Under the pieces are notes generated by a model. It did not search any database. It saw only the letters and a program-made list of their open reading frames with translations, and was not told the DNA's origin. From CAZFHZ01 sp964519015 (lineage in GTDB: Bacteria; Blakebacterota; Blakebacteria; Blakebacterales; CAYUVJ01): a stretch of 23,421 nt of DNA. The DNA is taken from contig CAZFHZ010000047.1 of the NCBI GenBank assembly GCA_964519015.1, positions 1 through 23,421 on the forward strand, written 5' to 3'. A program made the position numbers and the translations under genes. Shown one piece after another: positions 7,651 to 14,665 of this stretch. Within the stretch, counting starts at the first letter, position 1. Each line of letters opens with the position of its first letter.

Positions 7651-8475
7651 TCAGACGACCCGCTCCCGCTCCGCTTCCCGGGCTTCCCGCCGGCGGCTCC
7701 GGAACCAGGCCAGCAGCCCCACCAGGGCGGTCACCGCCAGGATGATCCCCACGATCCGCCAGAAGTGCGAACTGCGCGCCGACGGGCCGATCTCGGCGGT
7801 GAAGGGTTGGGGGAGTGAGGTCCCATCGAGCAGGGAGGCCAGCGGGACCGTCCAGCGTATGCTGGCCTTGTCGAGTTGCCAGAGGCCGTTGGTCCGGCTG
7901 ACCATGGGGCTGTGCAGCGTGAGAGTCAGTGAGCCCTCGGCGAAGGCGGAACGGTCCCACTCCCGGCCGAAGAGGGTCCCATTCCCCGCCCCGATGAGCG
8001 AGCCGGAGGGGGGAGGTCCCCCGTCACTCTCCGGTTGCCGGAAGTCGACTACCCCGTCCTCCTCTTCTCCGAGCGAGAAGAGGAACCAGCGCTCGAGTCC
8101 CGAGAAGCCATGCTCCGCCCGGTCGGGATCGATAGCCAGCAGGCGGTTCAACTCGGGCAGGTCGCGCCAATCGTGGACGGAGAGGTCGATCACCCCCCGG
8201 TCCCATCCGTCCTCGGAATACTCCTCCACGTGGACCGTACGCACCCTCGGGTCGTTGTGGATCCGCCGGGCGATCACCTTCAGGTCCTCGCCGGGATGCT
8301 CGGGGATCTCCTCGGCCGCCGGGTCGGTGGCCTCCGACCGGATCCCGATATCGAGGCGCAACCGGCCGGTGCCGTCGGGATTGATGTAGATGTCCTGGCG
8401 CACATCGATGCACCCCGACAGCAGGAGGGCGGGCAGCAGCAGCGGGGCCAGGGTGGCGAGTTCGCGTGTCGTCAT
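7651..8475 (-). CDS. LppM-like lipoprotein with C-terminal TM helix
   Basis: A 274-aa minus-strand gene, ATG at 8473-8475 (complement). The signal peptide ends in lipobox LLSGC with Cys22. The next segment, 'CIDVRQDIYINPDGTGRLRLDIGI', has the beta-strand pattern of LppM-type lipoproteins ('x-D-V-x-x-x-x-x-N-x-D-G-x-G'). The middle is acidic with no recognised catalytic motif. Residues about 238-258 form one transmembrane helix, followed by a strongly basic tail (RSRRREAREAERERVV). Mycobacterial LppM has been linked to phosphatidylinositol mannoside handling. That function should not be transferred here, and the family call rests on pattern only. The gene converges on valS with one base between stops, so no terminator can fit there. 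Confidence 0.6.
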   Translation of the reverse strand: MTTRELATLAPLLLPALLLSGCIDVRQDIYINPDGTGRLRLDIGIRSEATDPAAEEIPEHPGEDLKVIARRIHNDPRVRTVHVEEYSEDGWDRGVIDLSVHDWRDLPELNRLLAIDPDRAEHGFSGLERWFLFSLGEEEDGVVDFRQPESDGGPPPSGSLIGAGNGTLFGREWDRSAFAEGSLTLTLHSPMVSRTNGLWQLDKASIRWTVPLASLLDGTSLPQPFTAEIGPSARSSHFWRIVGIILAVTALVGLLAWFRSRRREAREAERERVV

Positions 8476-8511
8476 GGTTCGCAGGCTTTTCCCGGTCGTT
8501 CAGAAGATGGG

Positions 8512-8541
8512 AGTATAGGTCCTGGGTGCACTCCCGGGCAA
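8512..8541 (-). promoter_or_regulatory. Candidate promoter of the LppM-like gene
   Basis: On the minus strand TATACT (complement of 8512-8517) is a 5/6 match to the -10 box. TTGCCC (complement of 8536-8541) lies 18 nt upstream and matches 4/6 of the -35. Transcription would start about 30 nt before the ATG at 8475. The ribosome-binding site is weak (GGGAAAAG). Confidence 0.42.
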
Positions 8542-8555
8542 CCGCTGGAGTAGGC

Positions 8556-9560
8556 TCAGCGCATGGCCGACGGGGCCCCCGGAAGCGGCGGGACCCGCCG
8601 GGTCAGGCGGGCCCGGCGGACCAGGAAGAGCCCGGCCAGAATGACCAGGCCGCCGGTCACCAGTCGCCAGGTCACCGCTTCGCCCAGGATCAGCCAGCCC
8701 AGGAAGACGGCCACCACCGGGTTGATGTAGCTGTAGGTCCCGGCCCGGGCGGCGGGCATATGGGTGATCAGGTAGTAGTAGGCGGAGTAGGCGATGACCG
8801 ACCCGAACACGACCAGGTAGACCAGGCTGAACCAGGCGGCGGGGGAGACCCGCGGCCAGGCGGATCCGCGCAGTAGGAAATCGCCGGCCAGCAGGAAGAG
8901 ACCGGCGGAGAGGTTGTGGATGGCCGAGGTGGCCAGGGGGGGGACCCCCTTCAGCTTCCGGGTGGCCAGCACGCTCCCCCCGCACCAGGCCTGGGTGCCG
9001 ACCAGGATGACCAGGACCGGGGCCAGGGGCACCTCACCCGGGGCCGAGCCGATGGGGCCGACCAGGATGGCCAGGCCGGCGAAACCGATCAGCAGGCCGA
9101 CCCACAGGCCGGCGCTCAGACGGTCCCCTCCGGCCCCCAGGCTGCCGTAGAAGGCCATGAAGATGGGGGAGAGGCCGGCCAGCAGGGCGGCCAGGCCGCT
9201 CGCGATATGCACCTCCGCCCAGAACATCCCCCCGACCGCCACTCCCAGGACCAGGACCCCGGTCAGGACCGCCCAGCCCCAGTCGGCCGCCTGCCTGGGG
9301 AAGGGGATCCCGCTCAGGAGGGCCCAGAGGGTGAGCACGATCCCGGCGGCCGTGAACCGGAGCCCGGCCATCCCGAAGGGGGGCAGCTCCTGCACCCCGA
9401 CCCGGATGGCCAGGTAAGTGGAGCCCCATACCAGGGCCACGATTGTATAGGCCAGGTAGACCCGGGAGCGGGGCGCGGCCGGAGTCGGTTCAGGCATGGA
9501 GCCAAGATAGTCCCGGGGCCGGACGGGGGCACCGGGATCGAGGTCCGGTGGGTTGACCAT
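8556..9560 (-). CDS. EamA/RhaT-family drug/metabolite exporter
   Basis: An inner-membrane protein with about ten hydrophobic helices arranged as two EamA halves. TM1 contains the typical 'LVWGSTYLAIRVG', and the second half contains 'VVFGSVIAYSAYYYLITHMPAARAGTYSYINPVVAVFLGWLILGE', a hallmark of the C-terminal EamA repeat. Members export small metabolites, amino acids or drugs by proton exchange; the substrate cannot be inferred. The longest frame starts at 9560 (334 aa). The internal ATG at 9497 (313 aa) starts nearer TM1 and is the likelier natural start, although neither has a clear Shine-Dalgarno. TATCTT sits exactly six bases before the 9497 ATG, which would suit a leaderless mRNA, but no -35 box is present. 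The gene is divergent from the propeller lipoprotein. Confidence 0.88.
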   Translation of the reverse strand: MVNPPDLDPGAPVRPRDYLGSMPEPTPAAPRSRVYLAYTIVALVWGSTYLAIRVGVQELPPFGMAGLRFTAAGIVLTLWALLSGIPFPRQAADWGWAVLTGVLVLGVAVGGMFWAEVHIASGLAALLAGLSPIFMAFYGSLGAGGDRLSAGLWVGLLIGFAGLAILVGPIGSAPGEVPLAPVLVILVGTQAWCGGSVLATRKLKGVPPLATSAIHNLSAGLFLLAGDFLLRGSAWPRVSPAAWFSLVYLVVFGSVIAYSAYYYLITHMPAARAGTYSYINPVVAVFLGWLILGEAVTWRLVTGGLVILAGLFLVRRARLTRRVPPLPGAPSAMR

Positions 9561-9677
9561 CCGCAGTTATGGGTAAACACTGGAGAGCCATGGACAGTCC
9601 TGACCGTCGAACGGCGGTGAGTACACATGGGGGGTGAGTCGTGACTTGCTCAGGCCGCTGAAGACGGTCATGCCGCG

Positions 9678-10844
9678 ATGATGAGGGCGATCCTGATATC
9701 GGTCGCTGTCTGCTGGGCGCTTACCGGTTGCGGGCGATCCGAGGAGGGGAAAAGACTTGCCCATACTATTGACCCGGATAGCGTCCAGGTGGTGGAGAAC
9801 GGATCCCTGCCGCAGGAGTGGACGGGGCGTCTGCCGGAACTGGAACTAGCGGATGAATGGGTGCTTGGTGCAGAGCCTGAGCGGGAAGAGACCCGGTTTT
9901 CCTACCTCTTCCCGGAGATGATGTCAGAGGGTCCAGACGAGCAGATCGGAGTATTTATGATGCGCCCCCCGGAACTGCGGGTCTTCGATCGGGAGGGGCG
10001 GTTCTTGTGGAAGGCAGGCAGGCAAGGAGACGGGCCGGGGGAATTCAGGTATCCGAACGGTCTTTGCTTTCAGCGGGAGATCGGCTGGGTCGTCTCGGAA
10101 CGGGGCCGGCTGACCGTGTTCGATGAACGGGGGAACTACGTCCGTACGGTCCATCTGGAAAACCTCCCATACGCCGTTGTATCCAACGACTTTCACGTCG
10201 CTCGAGGAGGTCGGTTCTGGTACCGGGGGTATGAGGCGCAGCGGGAGGAGGGCGCGGTACGCGGTGTCCAGCATATCGTGTCCGGCGACTGGCAGCAGGA
10301 GAGCGGGCATGAGGTGTACTGGTTTTCCCGCCCGGCCCTGATTCAGGAAGAACGCAGGATCTTCATGTGGGAGGAGTGGCCTACCCTTCTGCGGGTTGAC
10401 GACCTTGATCGGGCCTGGTTCGTCGGGGACCTTCCCTATCAGATCGAAGTGATTCCGCATGAGGGCGAAGGTCGTTTCCGCATCCGCCGAGACCACGAAT
10501 CACGTGCCTACGACACGGCCTATCGGGAACGAGTGGAATCTGACTGGCAGCGCTATTCCACCGAACCGATGATTTGGCCCCGCCTCCCCCCACATCAGGC
10601 AGCGATCCGGCAGCTAAGTCGAGGTCCGGTAGGGGAGATGTGGGTCTTCACGCGGGCTTGGGTAGACTCCCCGATGGTCCAGGTGGACGTCTTCGACCGC
10701 GAAGGTACCTACGTCCAGGCCTTCCTGGCTGACATTGCCTTGGGCGGACTCCCCTTCGCGCCAGACCATGTCTACCGTTCGGACACAGCCGAGGACGGCG
10801 CGCCGCTCCTGGTCCGGTCCCGGTATCGGATAGTCTTCCCCTGA
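9678..10844 (+). CDS. 6-bladed beta-propeller (NHL-like) lipoprotein
   Basis: A 388-aa predicted lipoprotein: signal peptide with ALTGC, Cys18 from the first ATG (a second ATG at 9681 is equally possible). The mature part shows repeated propeller-blade patterns: 'ELRVFDREGRFLWKAGRQGDGPGEFRYPNGLCF', whose G-x-G-D-G-P-G-E-F motif is typical of NHL-like 6-bladed propeller lipoproteins, then 'RLTVFDERGNYVRTVHL' and near the C-terminus 'QVDVFDREGTYVQAFL'. Such proteins occur as many paralogues in Gemmatimonadota and Bacteroidota; their ligands are mostly unknown. No enzymatic residues are recognised. No convincing promoter or terminator was found, although two copies of GGTGAGT lie upstream. GC content looks lower than in the housekeeping genes but higher than in the second propeller gene it faces. 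Confidence 0.78.
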   Translation: MMRAILISVAVCWALTGCGRSEEGKRLAHTIDPDSVQVVENGSLPQEWTGRLPELELADEWVLGAEPEREETRFSYLFPEMMSEGPDEQIGVFMMRPPELRVFDREGRFLWKAGRQGDGPGEFRYPNGLCFQREIGWVVSERGRLTVFDERGNYVRTVHLENLPYAVVSNDFHVARGGRFWYRGYEAQREEGAVRGVQHIVSGDWQQESGHEVYWFSRPALIQEERRIFMWEEWPTLLRVDDLDRAWFVGDLPYQIEVIPHEGEGRFRIRRDHESRAYDTAYRERVESDWQRYSTEPMIWPRLPPHQAAIRQLSRGPVGEMWVFTRAWVDSPMVQVDVFDREGTYVQAFLADIALGGLPFAPDHVYRSDTAEDGAPLLVRSRYRIVFP

Positions 10845-11123
10845 GGGTTCACGAACGGGCGTCGCATTCCTCCAGGCTTCCCTGAATGAATCCGTGAGAC
10901 CACTCCCCGCTAGATTTCCGTAGGCACTCGGTGAGTCCTGTCTGAAGCGGTTGCCGGAACCGTTGCGGAGGAGTCCGGGGAGTGAGTATCAGCTCGACAG
11001 AAATATTCGAGCAATTAGCGAATTGACTGTGGTTTAACAGGACTGAAGCACTCAACTCACTGATATTGTCCGCTGACAGCCTATGGCTGCATAGTTCTTA
11101 AGGCTCTAACTCATGCACTCCGT
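10845..11123. other. Intergenic region between convergent propeller genes
   Basis: This 279-base stretch separates two converging propeller genes. Base composition falls towards its right-hand end. Two small inverted repeats are present, CGGTT-GCCGG-AACCG (10948-10962) and CAGCC-TAT-GGCTG (11077-11089). Neither is followed by a T-run on either strand, so they are not convincing terminators. No RNA gene was recognised, and a 68-codon minus-strand frame here has no recognisable features. Confidence 0.6.
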
Positions 11124-12156
11124 CTATTTCCATCTTCCAGCATAGAACTTCACAACTGGTTCTCCCGAATCTCCAAAGTCATTAATATAACATCCCAGAT
11201 TGGTTGCTCCAGCCAACCTTCCAGGAAGGTCCTGACTGAACAACCAATCTCCCTTAGTGTTGAAAACTTCGTAGTGTCGCCCCATTTCATAGGTCTGCGA
11301 TTCACCATAATCTTCAACCCACAGACGACCCACTGAATCCCACAGCATCCAGTGAATAGAGGGGTAGTACTTTGGGAATTCAAAGTTCCTTCGCGCTGCT
11401 TCCTCGAGTCCATACCGTCGGTAACGAGTAATTTCATTCTCTCTGACATCTTCTGGAATTAGTATCGGTCTCTTTGAAAGCTCTACGACAGTTCGTCGGT
11501 CTCCTCGTAACGGAATCAGATTGATCTGAAATGCACTGACTTCACCGATTGCCAAAGGCAGACCTGATGATATCGCATAGGGTAGATACAGAACTGTAAA
11601 CGGATGATAGGCGATGATACCCCCGAGCAACGTCACACGATTTATTCGTGAATCGTAGAAAAGGGTGTCCATTGCTGTTGATTGGAGATCTACCTGCAAT
11701 AATGTCATTTCAGATAGTACGTCTGACATGGCGCTCGGTGATGCGTGTGTATTCAGGGAAAATGTCGTGAAGGGGCCTCGATTGTCATTCCCAAATGGGA
11801 TCGGTGCAGTACCTATTCGAGTCTTGCTGGACTCAACAGACAGGAATTCACCCGCTGTGCTTAGGCGCAGCAATCGCATATTCGATATGTTCCAGACTAG
11901 TAACTCACCGTTTGCTAGATTCGGCACATAGTTGAATCCGAATTCTTGAGGACCTTGGCCTTTACTACCGAATGATCTGGTTGCTGCCAAACACAAATGG
12001 ATCTCCGAGCAGCACAGACTGATACGTGGGCTTTGCACGTGAAGTGTAGAGAATCGTCTTAACGCCATCAGCTTCATCAATGATGATCCCAGACCTATCC
12101 TGACGTCCACAGGATGCGATTAGTACAACTAACGCAAGTCCTATGAATGCCGGCAT
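11124..12156 (-). pseudogene. Frameshifted low-GC beta-propeller lipoprotein gene
   Basis: Two minus-strand frames together make one propeller lipoprotein. The upstream frame begins at ATG 12154-12156 with a signal peptide ending in lipobox LIASC (Cys16), then 'GRQDRSGIIIDEADGVKTILYTS' and 'VLLGDPFVFGSN', and hits TAG at 11965-11967. The other frame, one base on, is sensible from 'SFGSKGQGPQEFGFNYVPNLANGELLVWN' (with the G-x-G-P-x-E-F propeller motif) to TAG 11124-11126. The total, 1033 bases, becomes 344 codons exactly if one extra base is removed. The break lies near 11967-12000. It may be a recent mutation, a sequencing or assembly error, or much less likely programmed +1 frameshifting. 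GC is clearly low (27/60 in one counted line), suggesting a different origin from its neighbours. It is paralogous in type to the protein at 9678. Confidence 0.68.
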
Positions 12157-12533
12157 AAAGATAGAATCGGCGTTACGAATAATTGGAGCCACCCGTGTGC
12201 GGATCCTTGACCCATCATAGGAGTAACCTGTGTGAGCCATCACCGCTGGCGGGGGGGGGGGTAAGATCCGGACTAGCCACCCATTTCTTGTCAACAGATC
12301 GCGTCGGATTGTAGGTGGCCTAGTACAAACCGGCAAGTTGGATCTGAAGCCACGGATACCTATCTGAACGGTTCACCTGACCGCTGTTCCTACAGTCCTT
12401 GCAGCCAGATGGCCCGCATTCCTGCGGTGGTTTATCCCCGGTCCAAAGCTGTCACCTATCGCATGCTGCAGAGAATCAACGAGCTGAGGGCGACGGCCGG
12501 ACAGGAGCACCCGGATCGCCGGCCCGCGCCGGG
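12157..12533. other. Long region without a confident gene
   Basis: Apart from the G11 tract, this stretch holds no gene I can name. The left part keeps the low-GC character of the broken propeller gene; GC rises after about 12400. A plus-strand frame without stops runs from 12277 to TGA 12535-12537. Its ATG at 12409 would encode a basic 42-residue peptide starting MARIPAVVYPRSKAVTYRML. It lacks a Shine-Dalgarno and recognisable homology, and its stop lies inside the -35 box of the next gene. It could be the remnant of a displaced gene's 3' end, but this is unproven. Confidence 0.5.
12251..12261. repeat. G11 homopolymer tract
   Basis: Eleven consecutive Gs on the plus strand (C11 when read with the propeller gene), centred about 100 nt upstream of the propeller lipoprotein start at 12156. 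Such tracts can slip during replication and also cause sequencing and assembly errors. Confidence 0.95.
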
Positions 12534-12562
12534 TTGACGGGCTGGGAGTCGGCGGCTAGACT
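12534..12562 (+). promoter_or_regulatory. Sigma-70-type promoter of the response regulator
   Basis: TTGACG (12534-12539, 5/6 of consensus) and TAGACT (12557-12562, 4/6) are separated by exactly 17 nt. Transcription would begin near 12569, leaving a leader of about 23 nt that contains the ribosome-binding site CGAGGA (12578-12583). Confidence 0.55.
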
Positions 12563-12591
12563 GGGGCCGCCTCCCGGCGAGGACGTCCATC

Positions 12592-14001
12592 ATGATCAAG
12601 CACTGTCCGCTGGTGGCCGTGGTCGAGGACGACCCGGTCCTGCTCGACATCCTGACCCGTTCGCTGGAGCGCCGCGGCTTCGACCCCGCGGCCTACCCCG
12701 ATGCCGAGGCCTTCCTGGAAGCGCTGGAAGGGGGCCTGACTCCCGATGCGGCCGTGGTCGACGTACGCCTGCCCGGCGAGGACGGGCTGGCCGTCCTGCG
12801 GCGCCTGGCCGACGATGTGCCCACCTGCCGGGTGGTCATGATGACCGCCTATCGGAGCTACGACAGCCTGTTGGACGCATTGCGGGGCGGAGCGGTCGAG
12901 TTCCTGCTCAAGCCGGTCAGTCCCACCGAGGTGGGAGAGGCCGTGGAGCGCTCCCTGGCCCGACGGCGTTCCTCCGACCGGGTCGAGGAGGCTCCGGCGG
13001 GTTTCGTCACCACCGGCCCTCCCGAAGGACTGGCCAACGGGATGGGGGACTCACCGGCCGTCCTAGCCCTCTCCGAACTGGTCCAGAAGGCGGCCCGATC
13101 CGAGGTACCCGTGCTGATCACCGGGGAGACCGGGACCGGCAAGGAACTGGTCGCCCGGGCGATCCACGGGACGGGCGCGCGGGCCCAGAGGCCGCTGGTG
13201 GCGGTCAACTGCGCGGCCATCCCGGAAGGGCTCGTCGAGTCGGAACTCTTCGGACACCTGCGGGGCAGTTTCACCGGGGCCGGCCAGGATCGGGTAGGGC
13301 TCATCGAGTCGGCCGACGGCTCCACGCTCTTCCTCGACGAGGTGGGAGACCTGCCGCCGCCCAGCCAGGTGAAGCTCCTCCGGGTCCTCCAGGAGCGCCA
13401 GGTCCGCCGGATCGGCGCCCGTACCGCCCGGAGCGTGGATGTGCGGGTGATCTCGGCCACCAATCGCGACCTGGAAGCGGAGGTCGCCGCCGGCCGCTTC
13501 CGACGGGATCTCTTCTACCGGCTGGGGGTTTTGCGTATCCAGGTCCCCCCGCTGCGGGAGCGAAGGCCCGACATCCCCTTCCTGGTCGGTCGCTTCCTCG
13601 AACTCTATGCGCGCCCAGGACCTGAGGGGCCGCCCAGCTTCACCCGACGGGCCCAGCAGGCGCTCGCCCGCTACCCCTGGCCCGGCAACGTCCGGGAACT
13701 CGAGAACGAGGTGGCCCGGGCGGTAACCCTGGCCGAAGGCCGGGTCATCGACCTGGCCGATCTCTCCCCGGAGGTACGCTCGAACCGGGTGCTCCAGGGA
13801 CAGGGCGGACTGCGTTCCGCGCTCGACCAGGAGGAGCGCCGGATGATCCTGGCGGCCCTCGAGCAGACCGGCTGGAACAAGACCGAGGCGGCGGCTCGAC
13901 TGGGCATGTCGCGTCAGAACCTCTACCAGCGCATGGCCCATCACCGGATCCCGCGCCGACCGCTCGGCGGGCCCCCCCCCGACGACGTCAAGGAGAGTTG
14001 A
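12592..14001 (+). CDS. NtrC-family sigma-54-dependent response regulator
   Basis: A 469-aa transcription activator with the three classical NtrC domains. The receiver domain (about 7-122) has acidic pocket E12-D13-D14, phospho-acceptor D57, switch T85 and K107. The AAA+ domain (about 150-390) has Walker A GETGTGKE (G178-K184), a sigma-54 contact loop reading GSFTGA (225-230, GAFTGA in most members), Walker B LFLDE (D249-E250) and the arginine-finger segment 'GRFRRDLFYRL'. A Fis-type helix-turn-helix lies at about 425-448 ('GWNKTEAAARLGMSRQNLYQRM'). It would be phosphorylated by a sensor kinase, bind upstream enhancers and activate RpoN-dependent promoters. No kinase gene is in the window. A near-consensus sigma-54 site lies 170 bases downstream, ahead of ssb, making that operon a candidate target. 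Confidence 0.93.
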   Translation: MIKHCPLVAVVEDDPVLLDILTRSLERRGFDPAAYPDAEAFLEALEGGLTPDAAVVDVRLPGEDGLAVLRRLADDVPTCRVVMMTAYRSYDSLLDALRGGAVEFLLKPVSPTEVGEAVERSLARRRSSDRVEEAPAGFVTTGPPEGLANGMGDSPAVLALSELVQKAARSEVPVLITGETGTGKELVARAIHGTGARAQRPLVAVNCAAIPEGLVESELFGHLRGSFTGAGQDRVGLIESADGSTLFLDEVGDLPPPSQVKLLRVLQERQVRRIGARTARSVDVRVISATNRDLEAEVAAGRFRRDLFYRLGVLRIQVPPLRERRPDIPFLVGRFLELYARPGPEGPPSFTRRAQQALARYPWPGNVRELENEVARAVTLAEGRVIDLADLSPEVRSNRVLQGQGGLRSALDQEERRMILAALEQTGWNKTEAAARLGMSRQNLYQRMAHHRIPRRPLGGPPPDDVKES

Positions 14002-14022
14002 CGGGACCGAGACGGCTCCGGA

Positions 14023-14041
14023 GGGGAGCCTGGCGCTCCCC
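14023..14041 (+). terminator. Weak hairpin after the response regulator
   Basis: GGGGAGC (14023-14029) pairs with GCTCCCC (14035-14041) across a 5-nt loop, 21 nt after the stop codon. No T-run follows, so it is at best a weak or factor-assisted terminator. Confidence 0.3.
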
Positions 14042-14168
14042 AACGTAATCGTGTCAACCGGTCTGGACAGCCACCGGGGCTTCCTCCCCGCGCCCAATCG
14101 ACCCCGCCGTGGACCAGAACCGCCCGCCCGGCCTCGCCCTCCGCTCTTTTGCCCCTGACATCCTTCGA

Positions 14169-14185
14169 TTGGCACGCGGTTTGAT
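14169..14185 (+). promoter_or_regulatory. Sigma-54-like (-24/-12) promoter upstream of ssb
   Basis: The 17 bases T-TGGCACG-CGGT-TTGA-T match the RpoN consensus TGGCACG-N4-TTGC at all defined positions except the final C of the -12 GC (A here). GG (14171-14172) and the -12 pair (14183-14184) have the required 10-nt spacing. Transcription would start near 14195-14197, about 35 nt before the ssb ATG. An NtrC-type activator is encoded immediately upstream. Confidence 0.5.
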
Positions 14186-14230
14186 GGCTTGAGCATCCCG
14201 ACGGGCCAACCCGAAGCAAGGAGCGGCGGT

Positions 14231-14665
14231 ATGAACGGGATCCGTCTGCCCAGACTCAATGCGGTCCACCTCTCCGGCCGGCTGACCCGGGACCCGGAGC
14301 TGCGCTACACCCAGTCGGGAGTCCCGGTCTTCAACGCCCGTCTGGCCGCCAACTCGTTCTTCCGGGCGGCCGACGGGGAGTGGAAGCGGGAGACCGCCTA
14401 TATCGGCGTGGTCGCCTGGCAGGGACTGGCCGAGCGCTGTTTCGAGAACCTGCGCAAGGGGAGCGCCGTGCTGGTCAACGGCCGGCTGGCCTCGAGCGAA
14501 TGGGAGACCGAGAAGGGGGAACGGCGTTCCTCGGTCGAGATCCGGGCCGACCGGATCCAGTTCCTCGACCGGCCGCAACCCGGCGAGGAGGGGGGAGAGA
14601 ACGGCGAAGAGGCCGGGGGCGCCGGGGTGGCAGGGGAGGAGAAGGTGGTGGGGGAGGGGGCATGA
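14231..14665 (+). CDS. ssb: Single-stranded DNA-binding protein paralogue
   Basis: A 144-aa SSB. The OB-fold (residues 1 to about 112) shows 'NAVHLSGRLTRDPELRYTQSGVPVFNARLAANSFF', 'ETAYIGVVAWQGLAERCFENLRKGSAVLVNGRLASSEWE' and 'SSVEIRADRIQFLDR', the normal SSB pattern for binding ssDNA. The tail is short, Gly/Glu-rich and ends in GEGA. It lacks the D-D-D-I-P-F tip that bacterial SSBs use to recruit repair and replication partners, and no other frame nearby encodes one. ATG 14231 is chosen over an upstream TTG at 14189 because AAGGAG (14218-14223) is correctly spaced. The stop overlaps the next ATG (ATGA). Both the tail and the sigma-54-like promoter suggest a specialised second SSB (for example for competence or stress), not the main replicative protein; this is inference. 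Confidence 0.88.
   Translation: MNGIRLPRLNAVHLSGRLTRDPELRYTQSGVPVFNARLAANSFFRAADGEWKRETAYIGVVAWQGLAERCFENLRKGSAVLVNGRLASSEWETEKGERRSSVEIRADRIQFLDRPQPGEEGGENGEEAGGAGVAGEEKVVGEGA

Noticed and set aside
10849..11055. 68-codon minus-strand frame downstream of the broken propeller gene
   Set aside because: There is no ribosome-binding site, signal, domain or conserved neighbour; most likely chance in lower-GC sequence.
12410..12425. TGGCCCG...TGC, resembling a second sigma-54 promoter
   Set aside because: The GG-to-GC spacing is 11, not the strict 10, and the -24 core differs from TGGCAC.
12399..13625. 408-codon plus-strand frame overlapping the response regulator
   Set aside because: It is Arg/Gly/Pro-rich in an alternate frame of a gene with all NtrC motifs. 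Its upstream part has no signal or domain.
13063..14259. 398-codon minus-strand frame across the regulator and ssb promoter
   Set aside because: It spans intergenic sequence and two real genes, and its composition is that of an antisense shadow.
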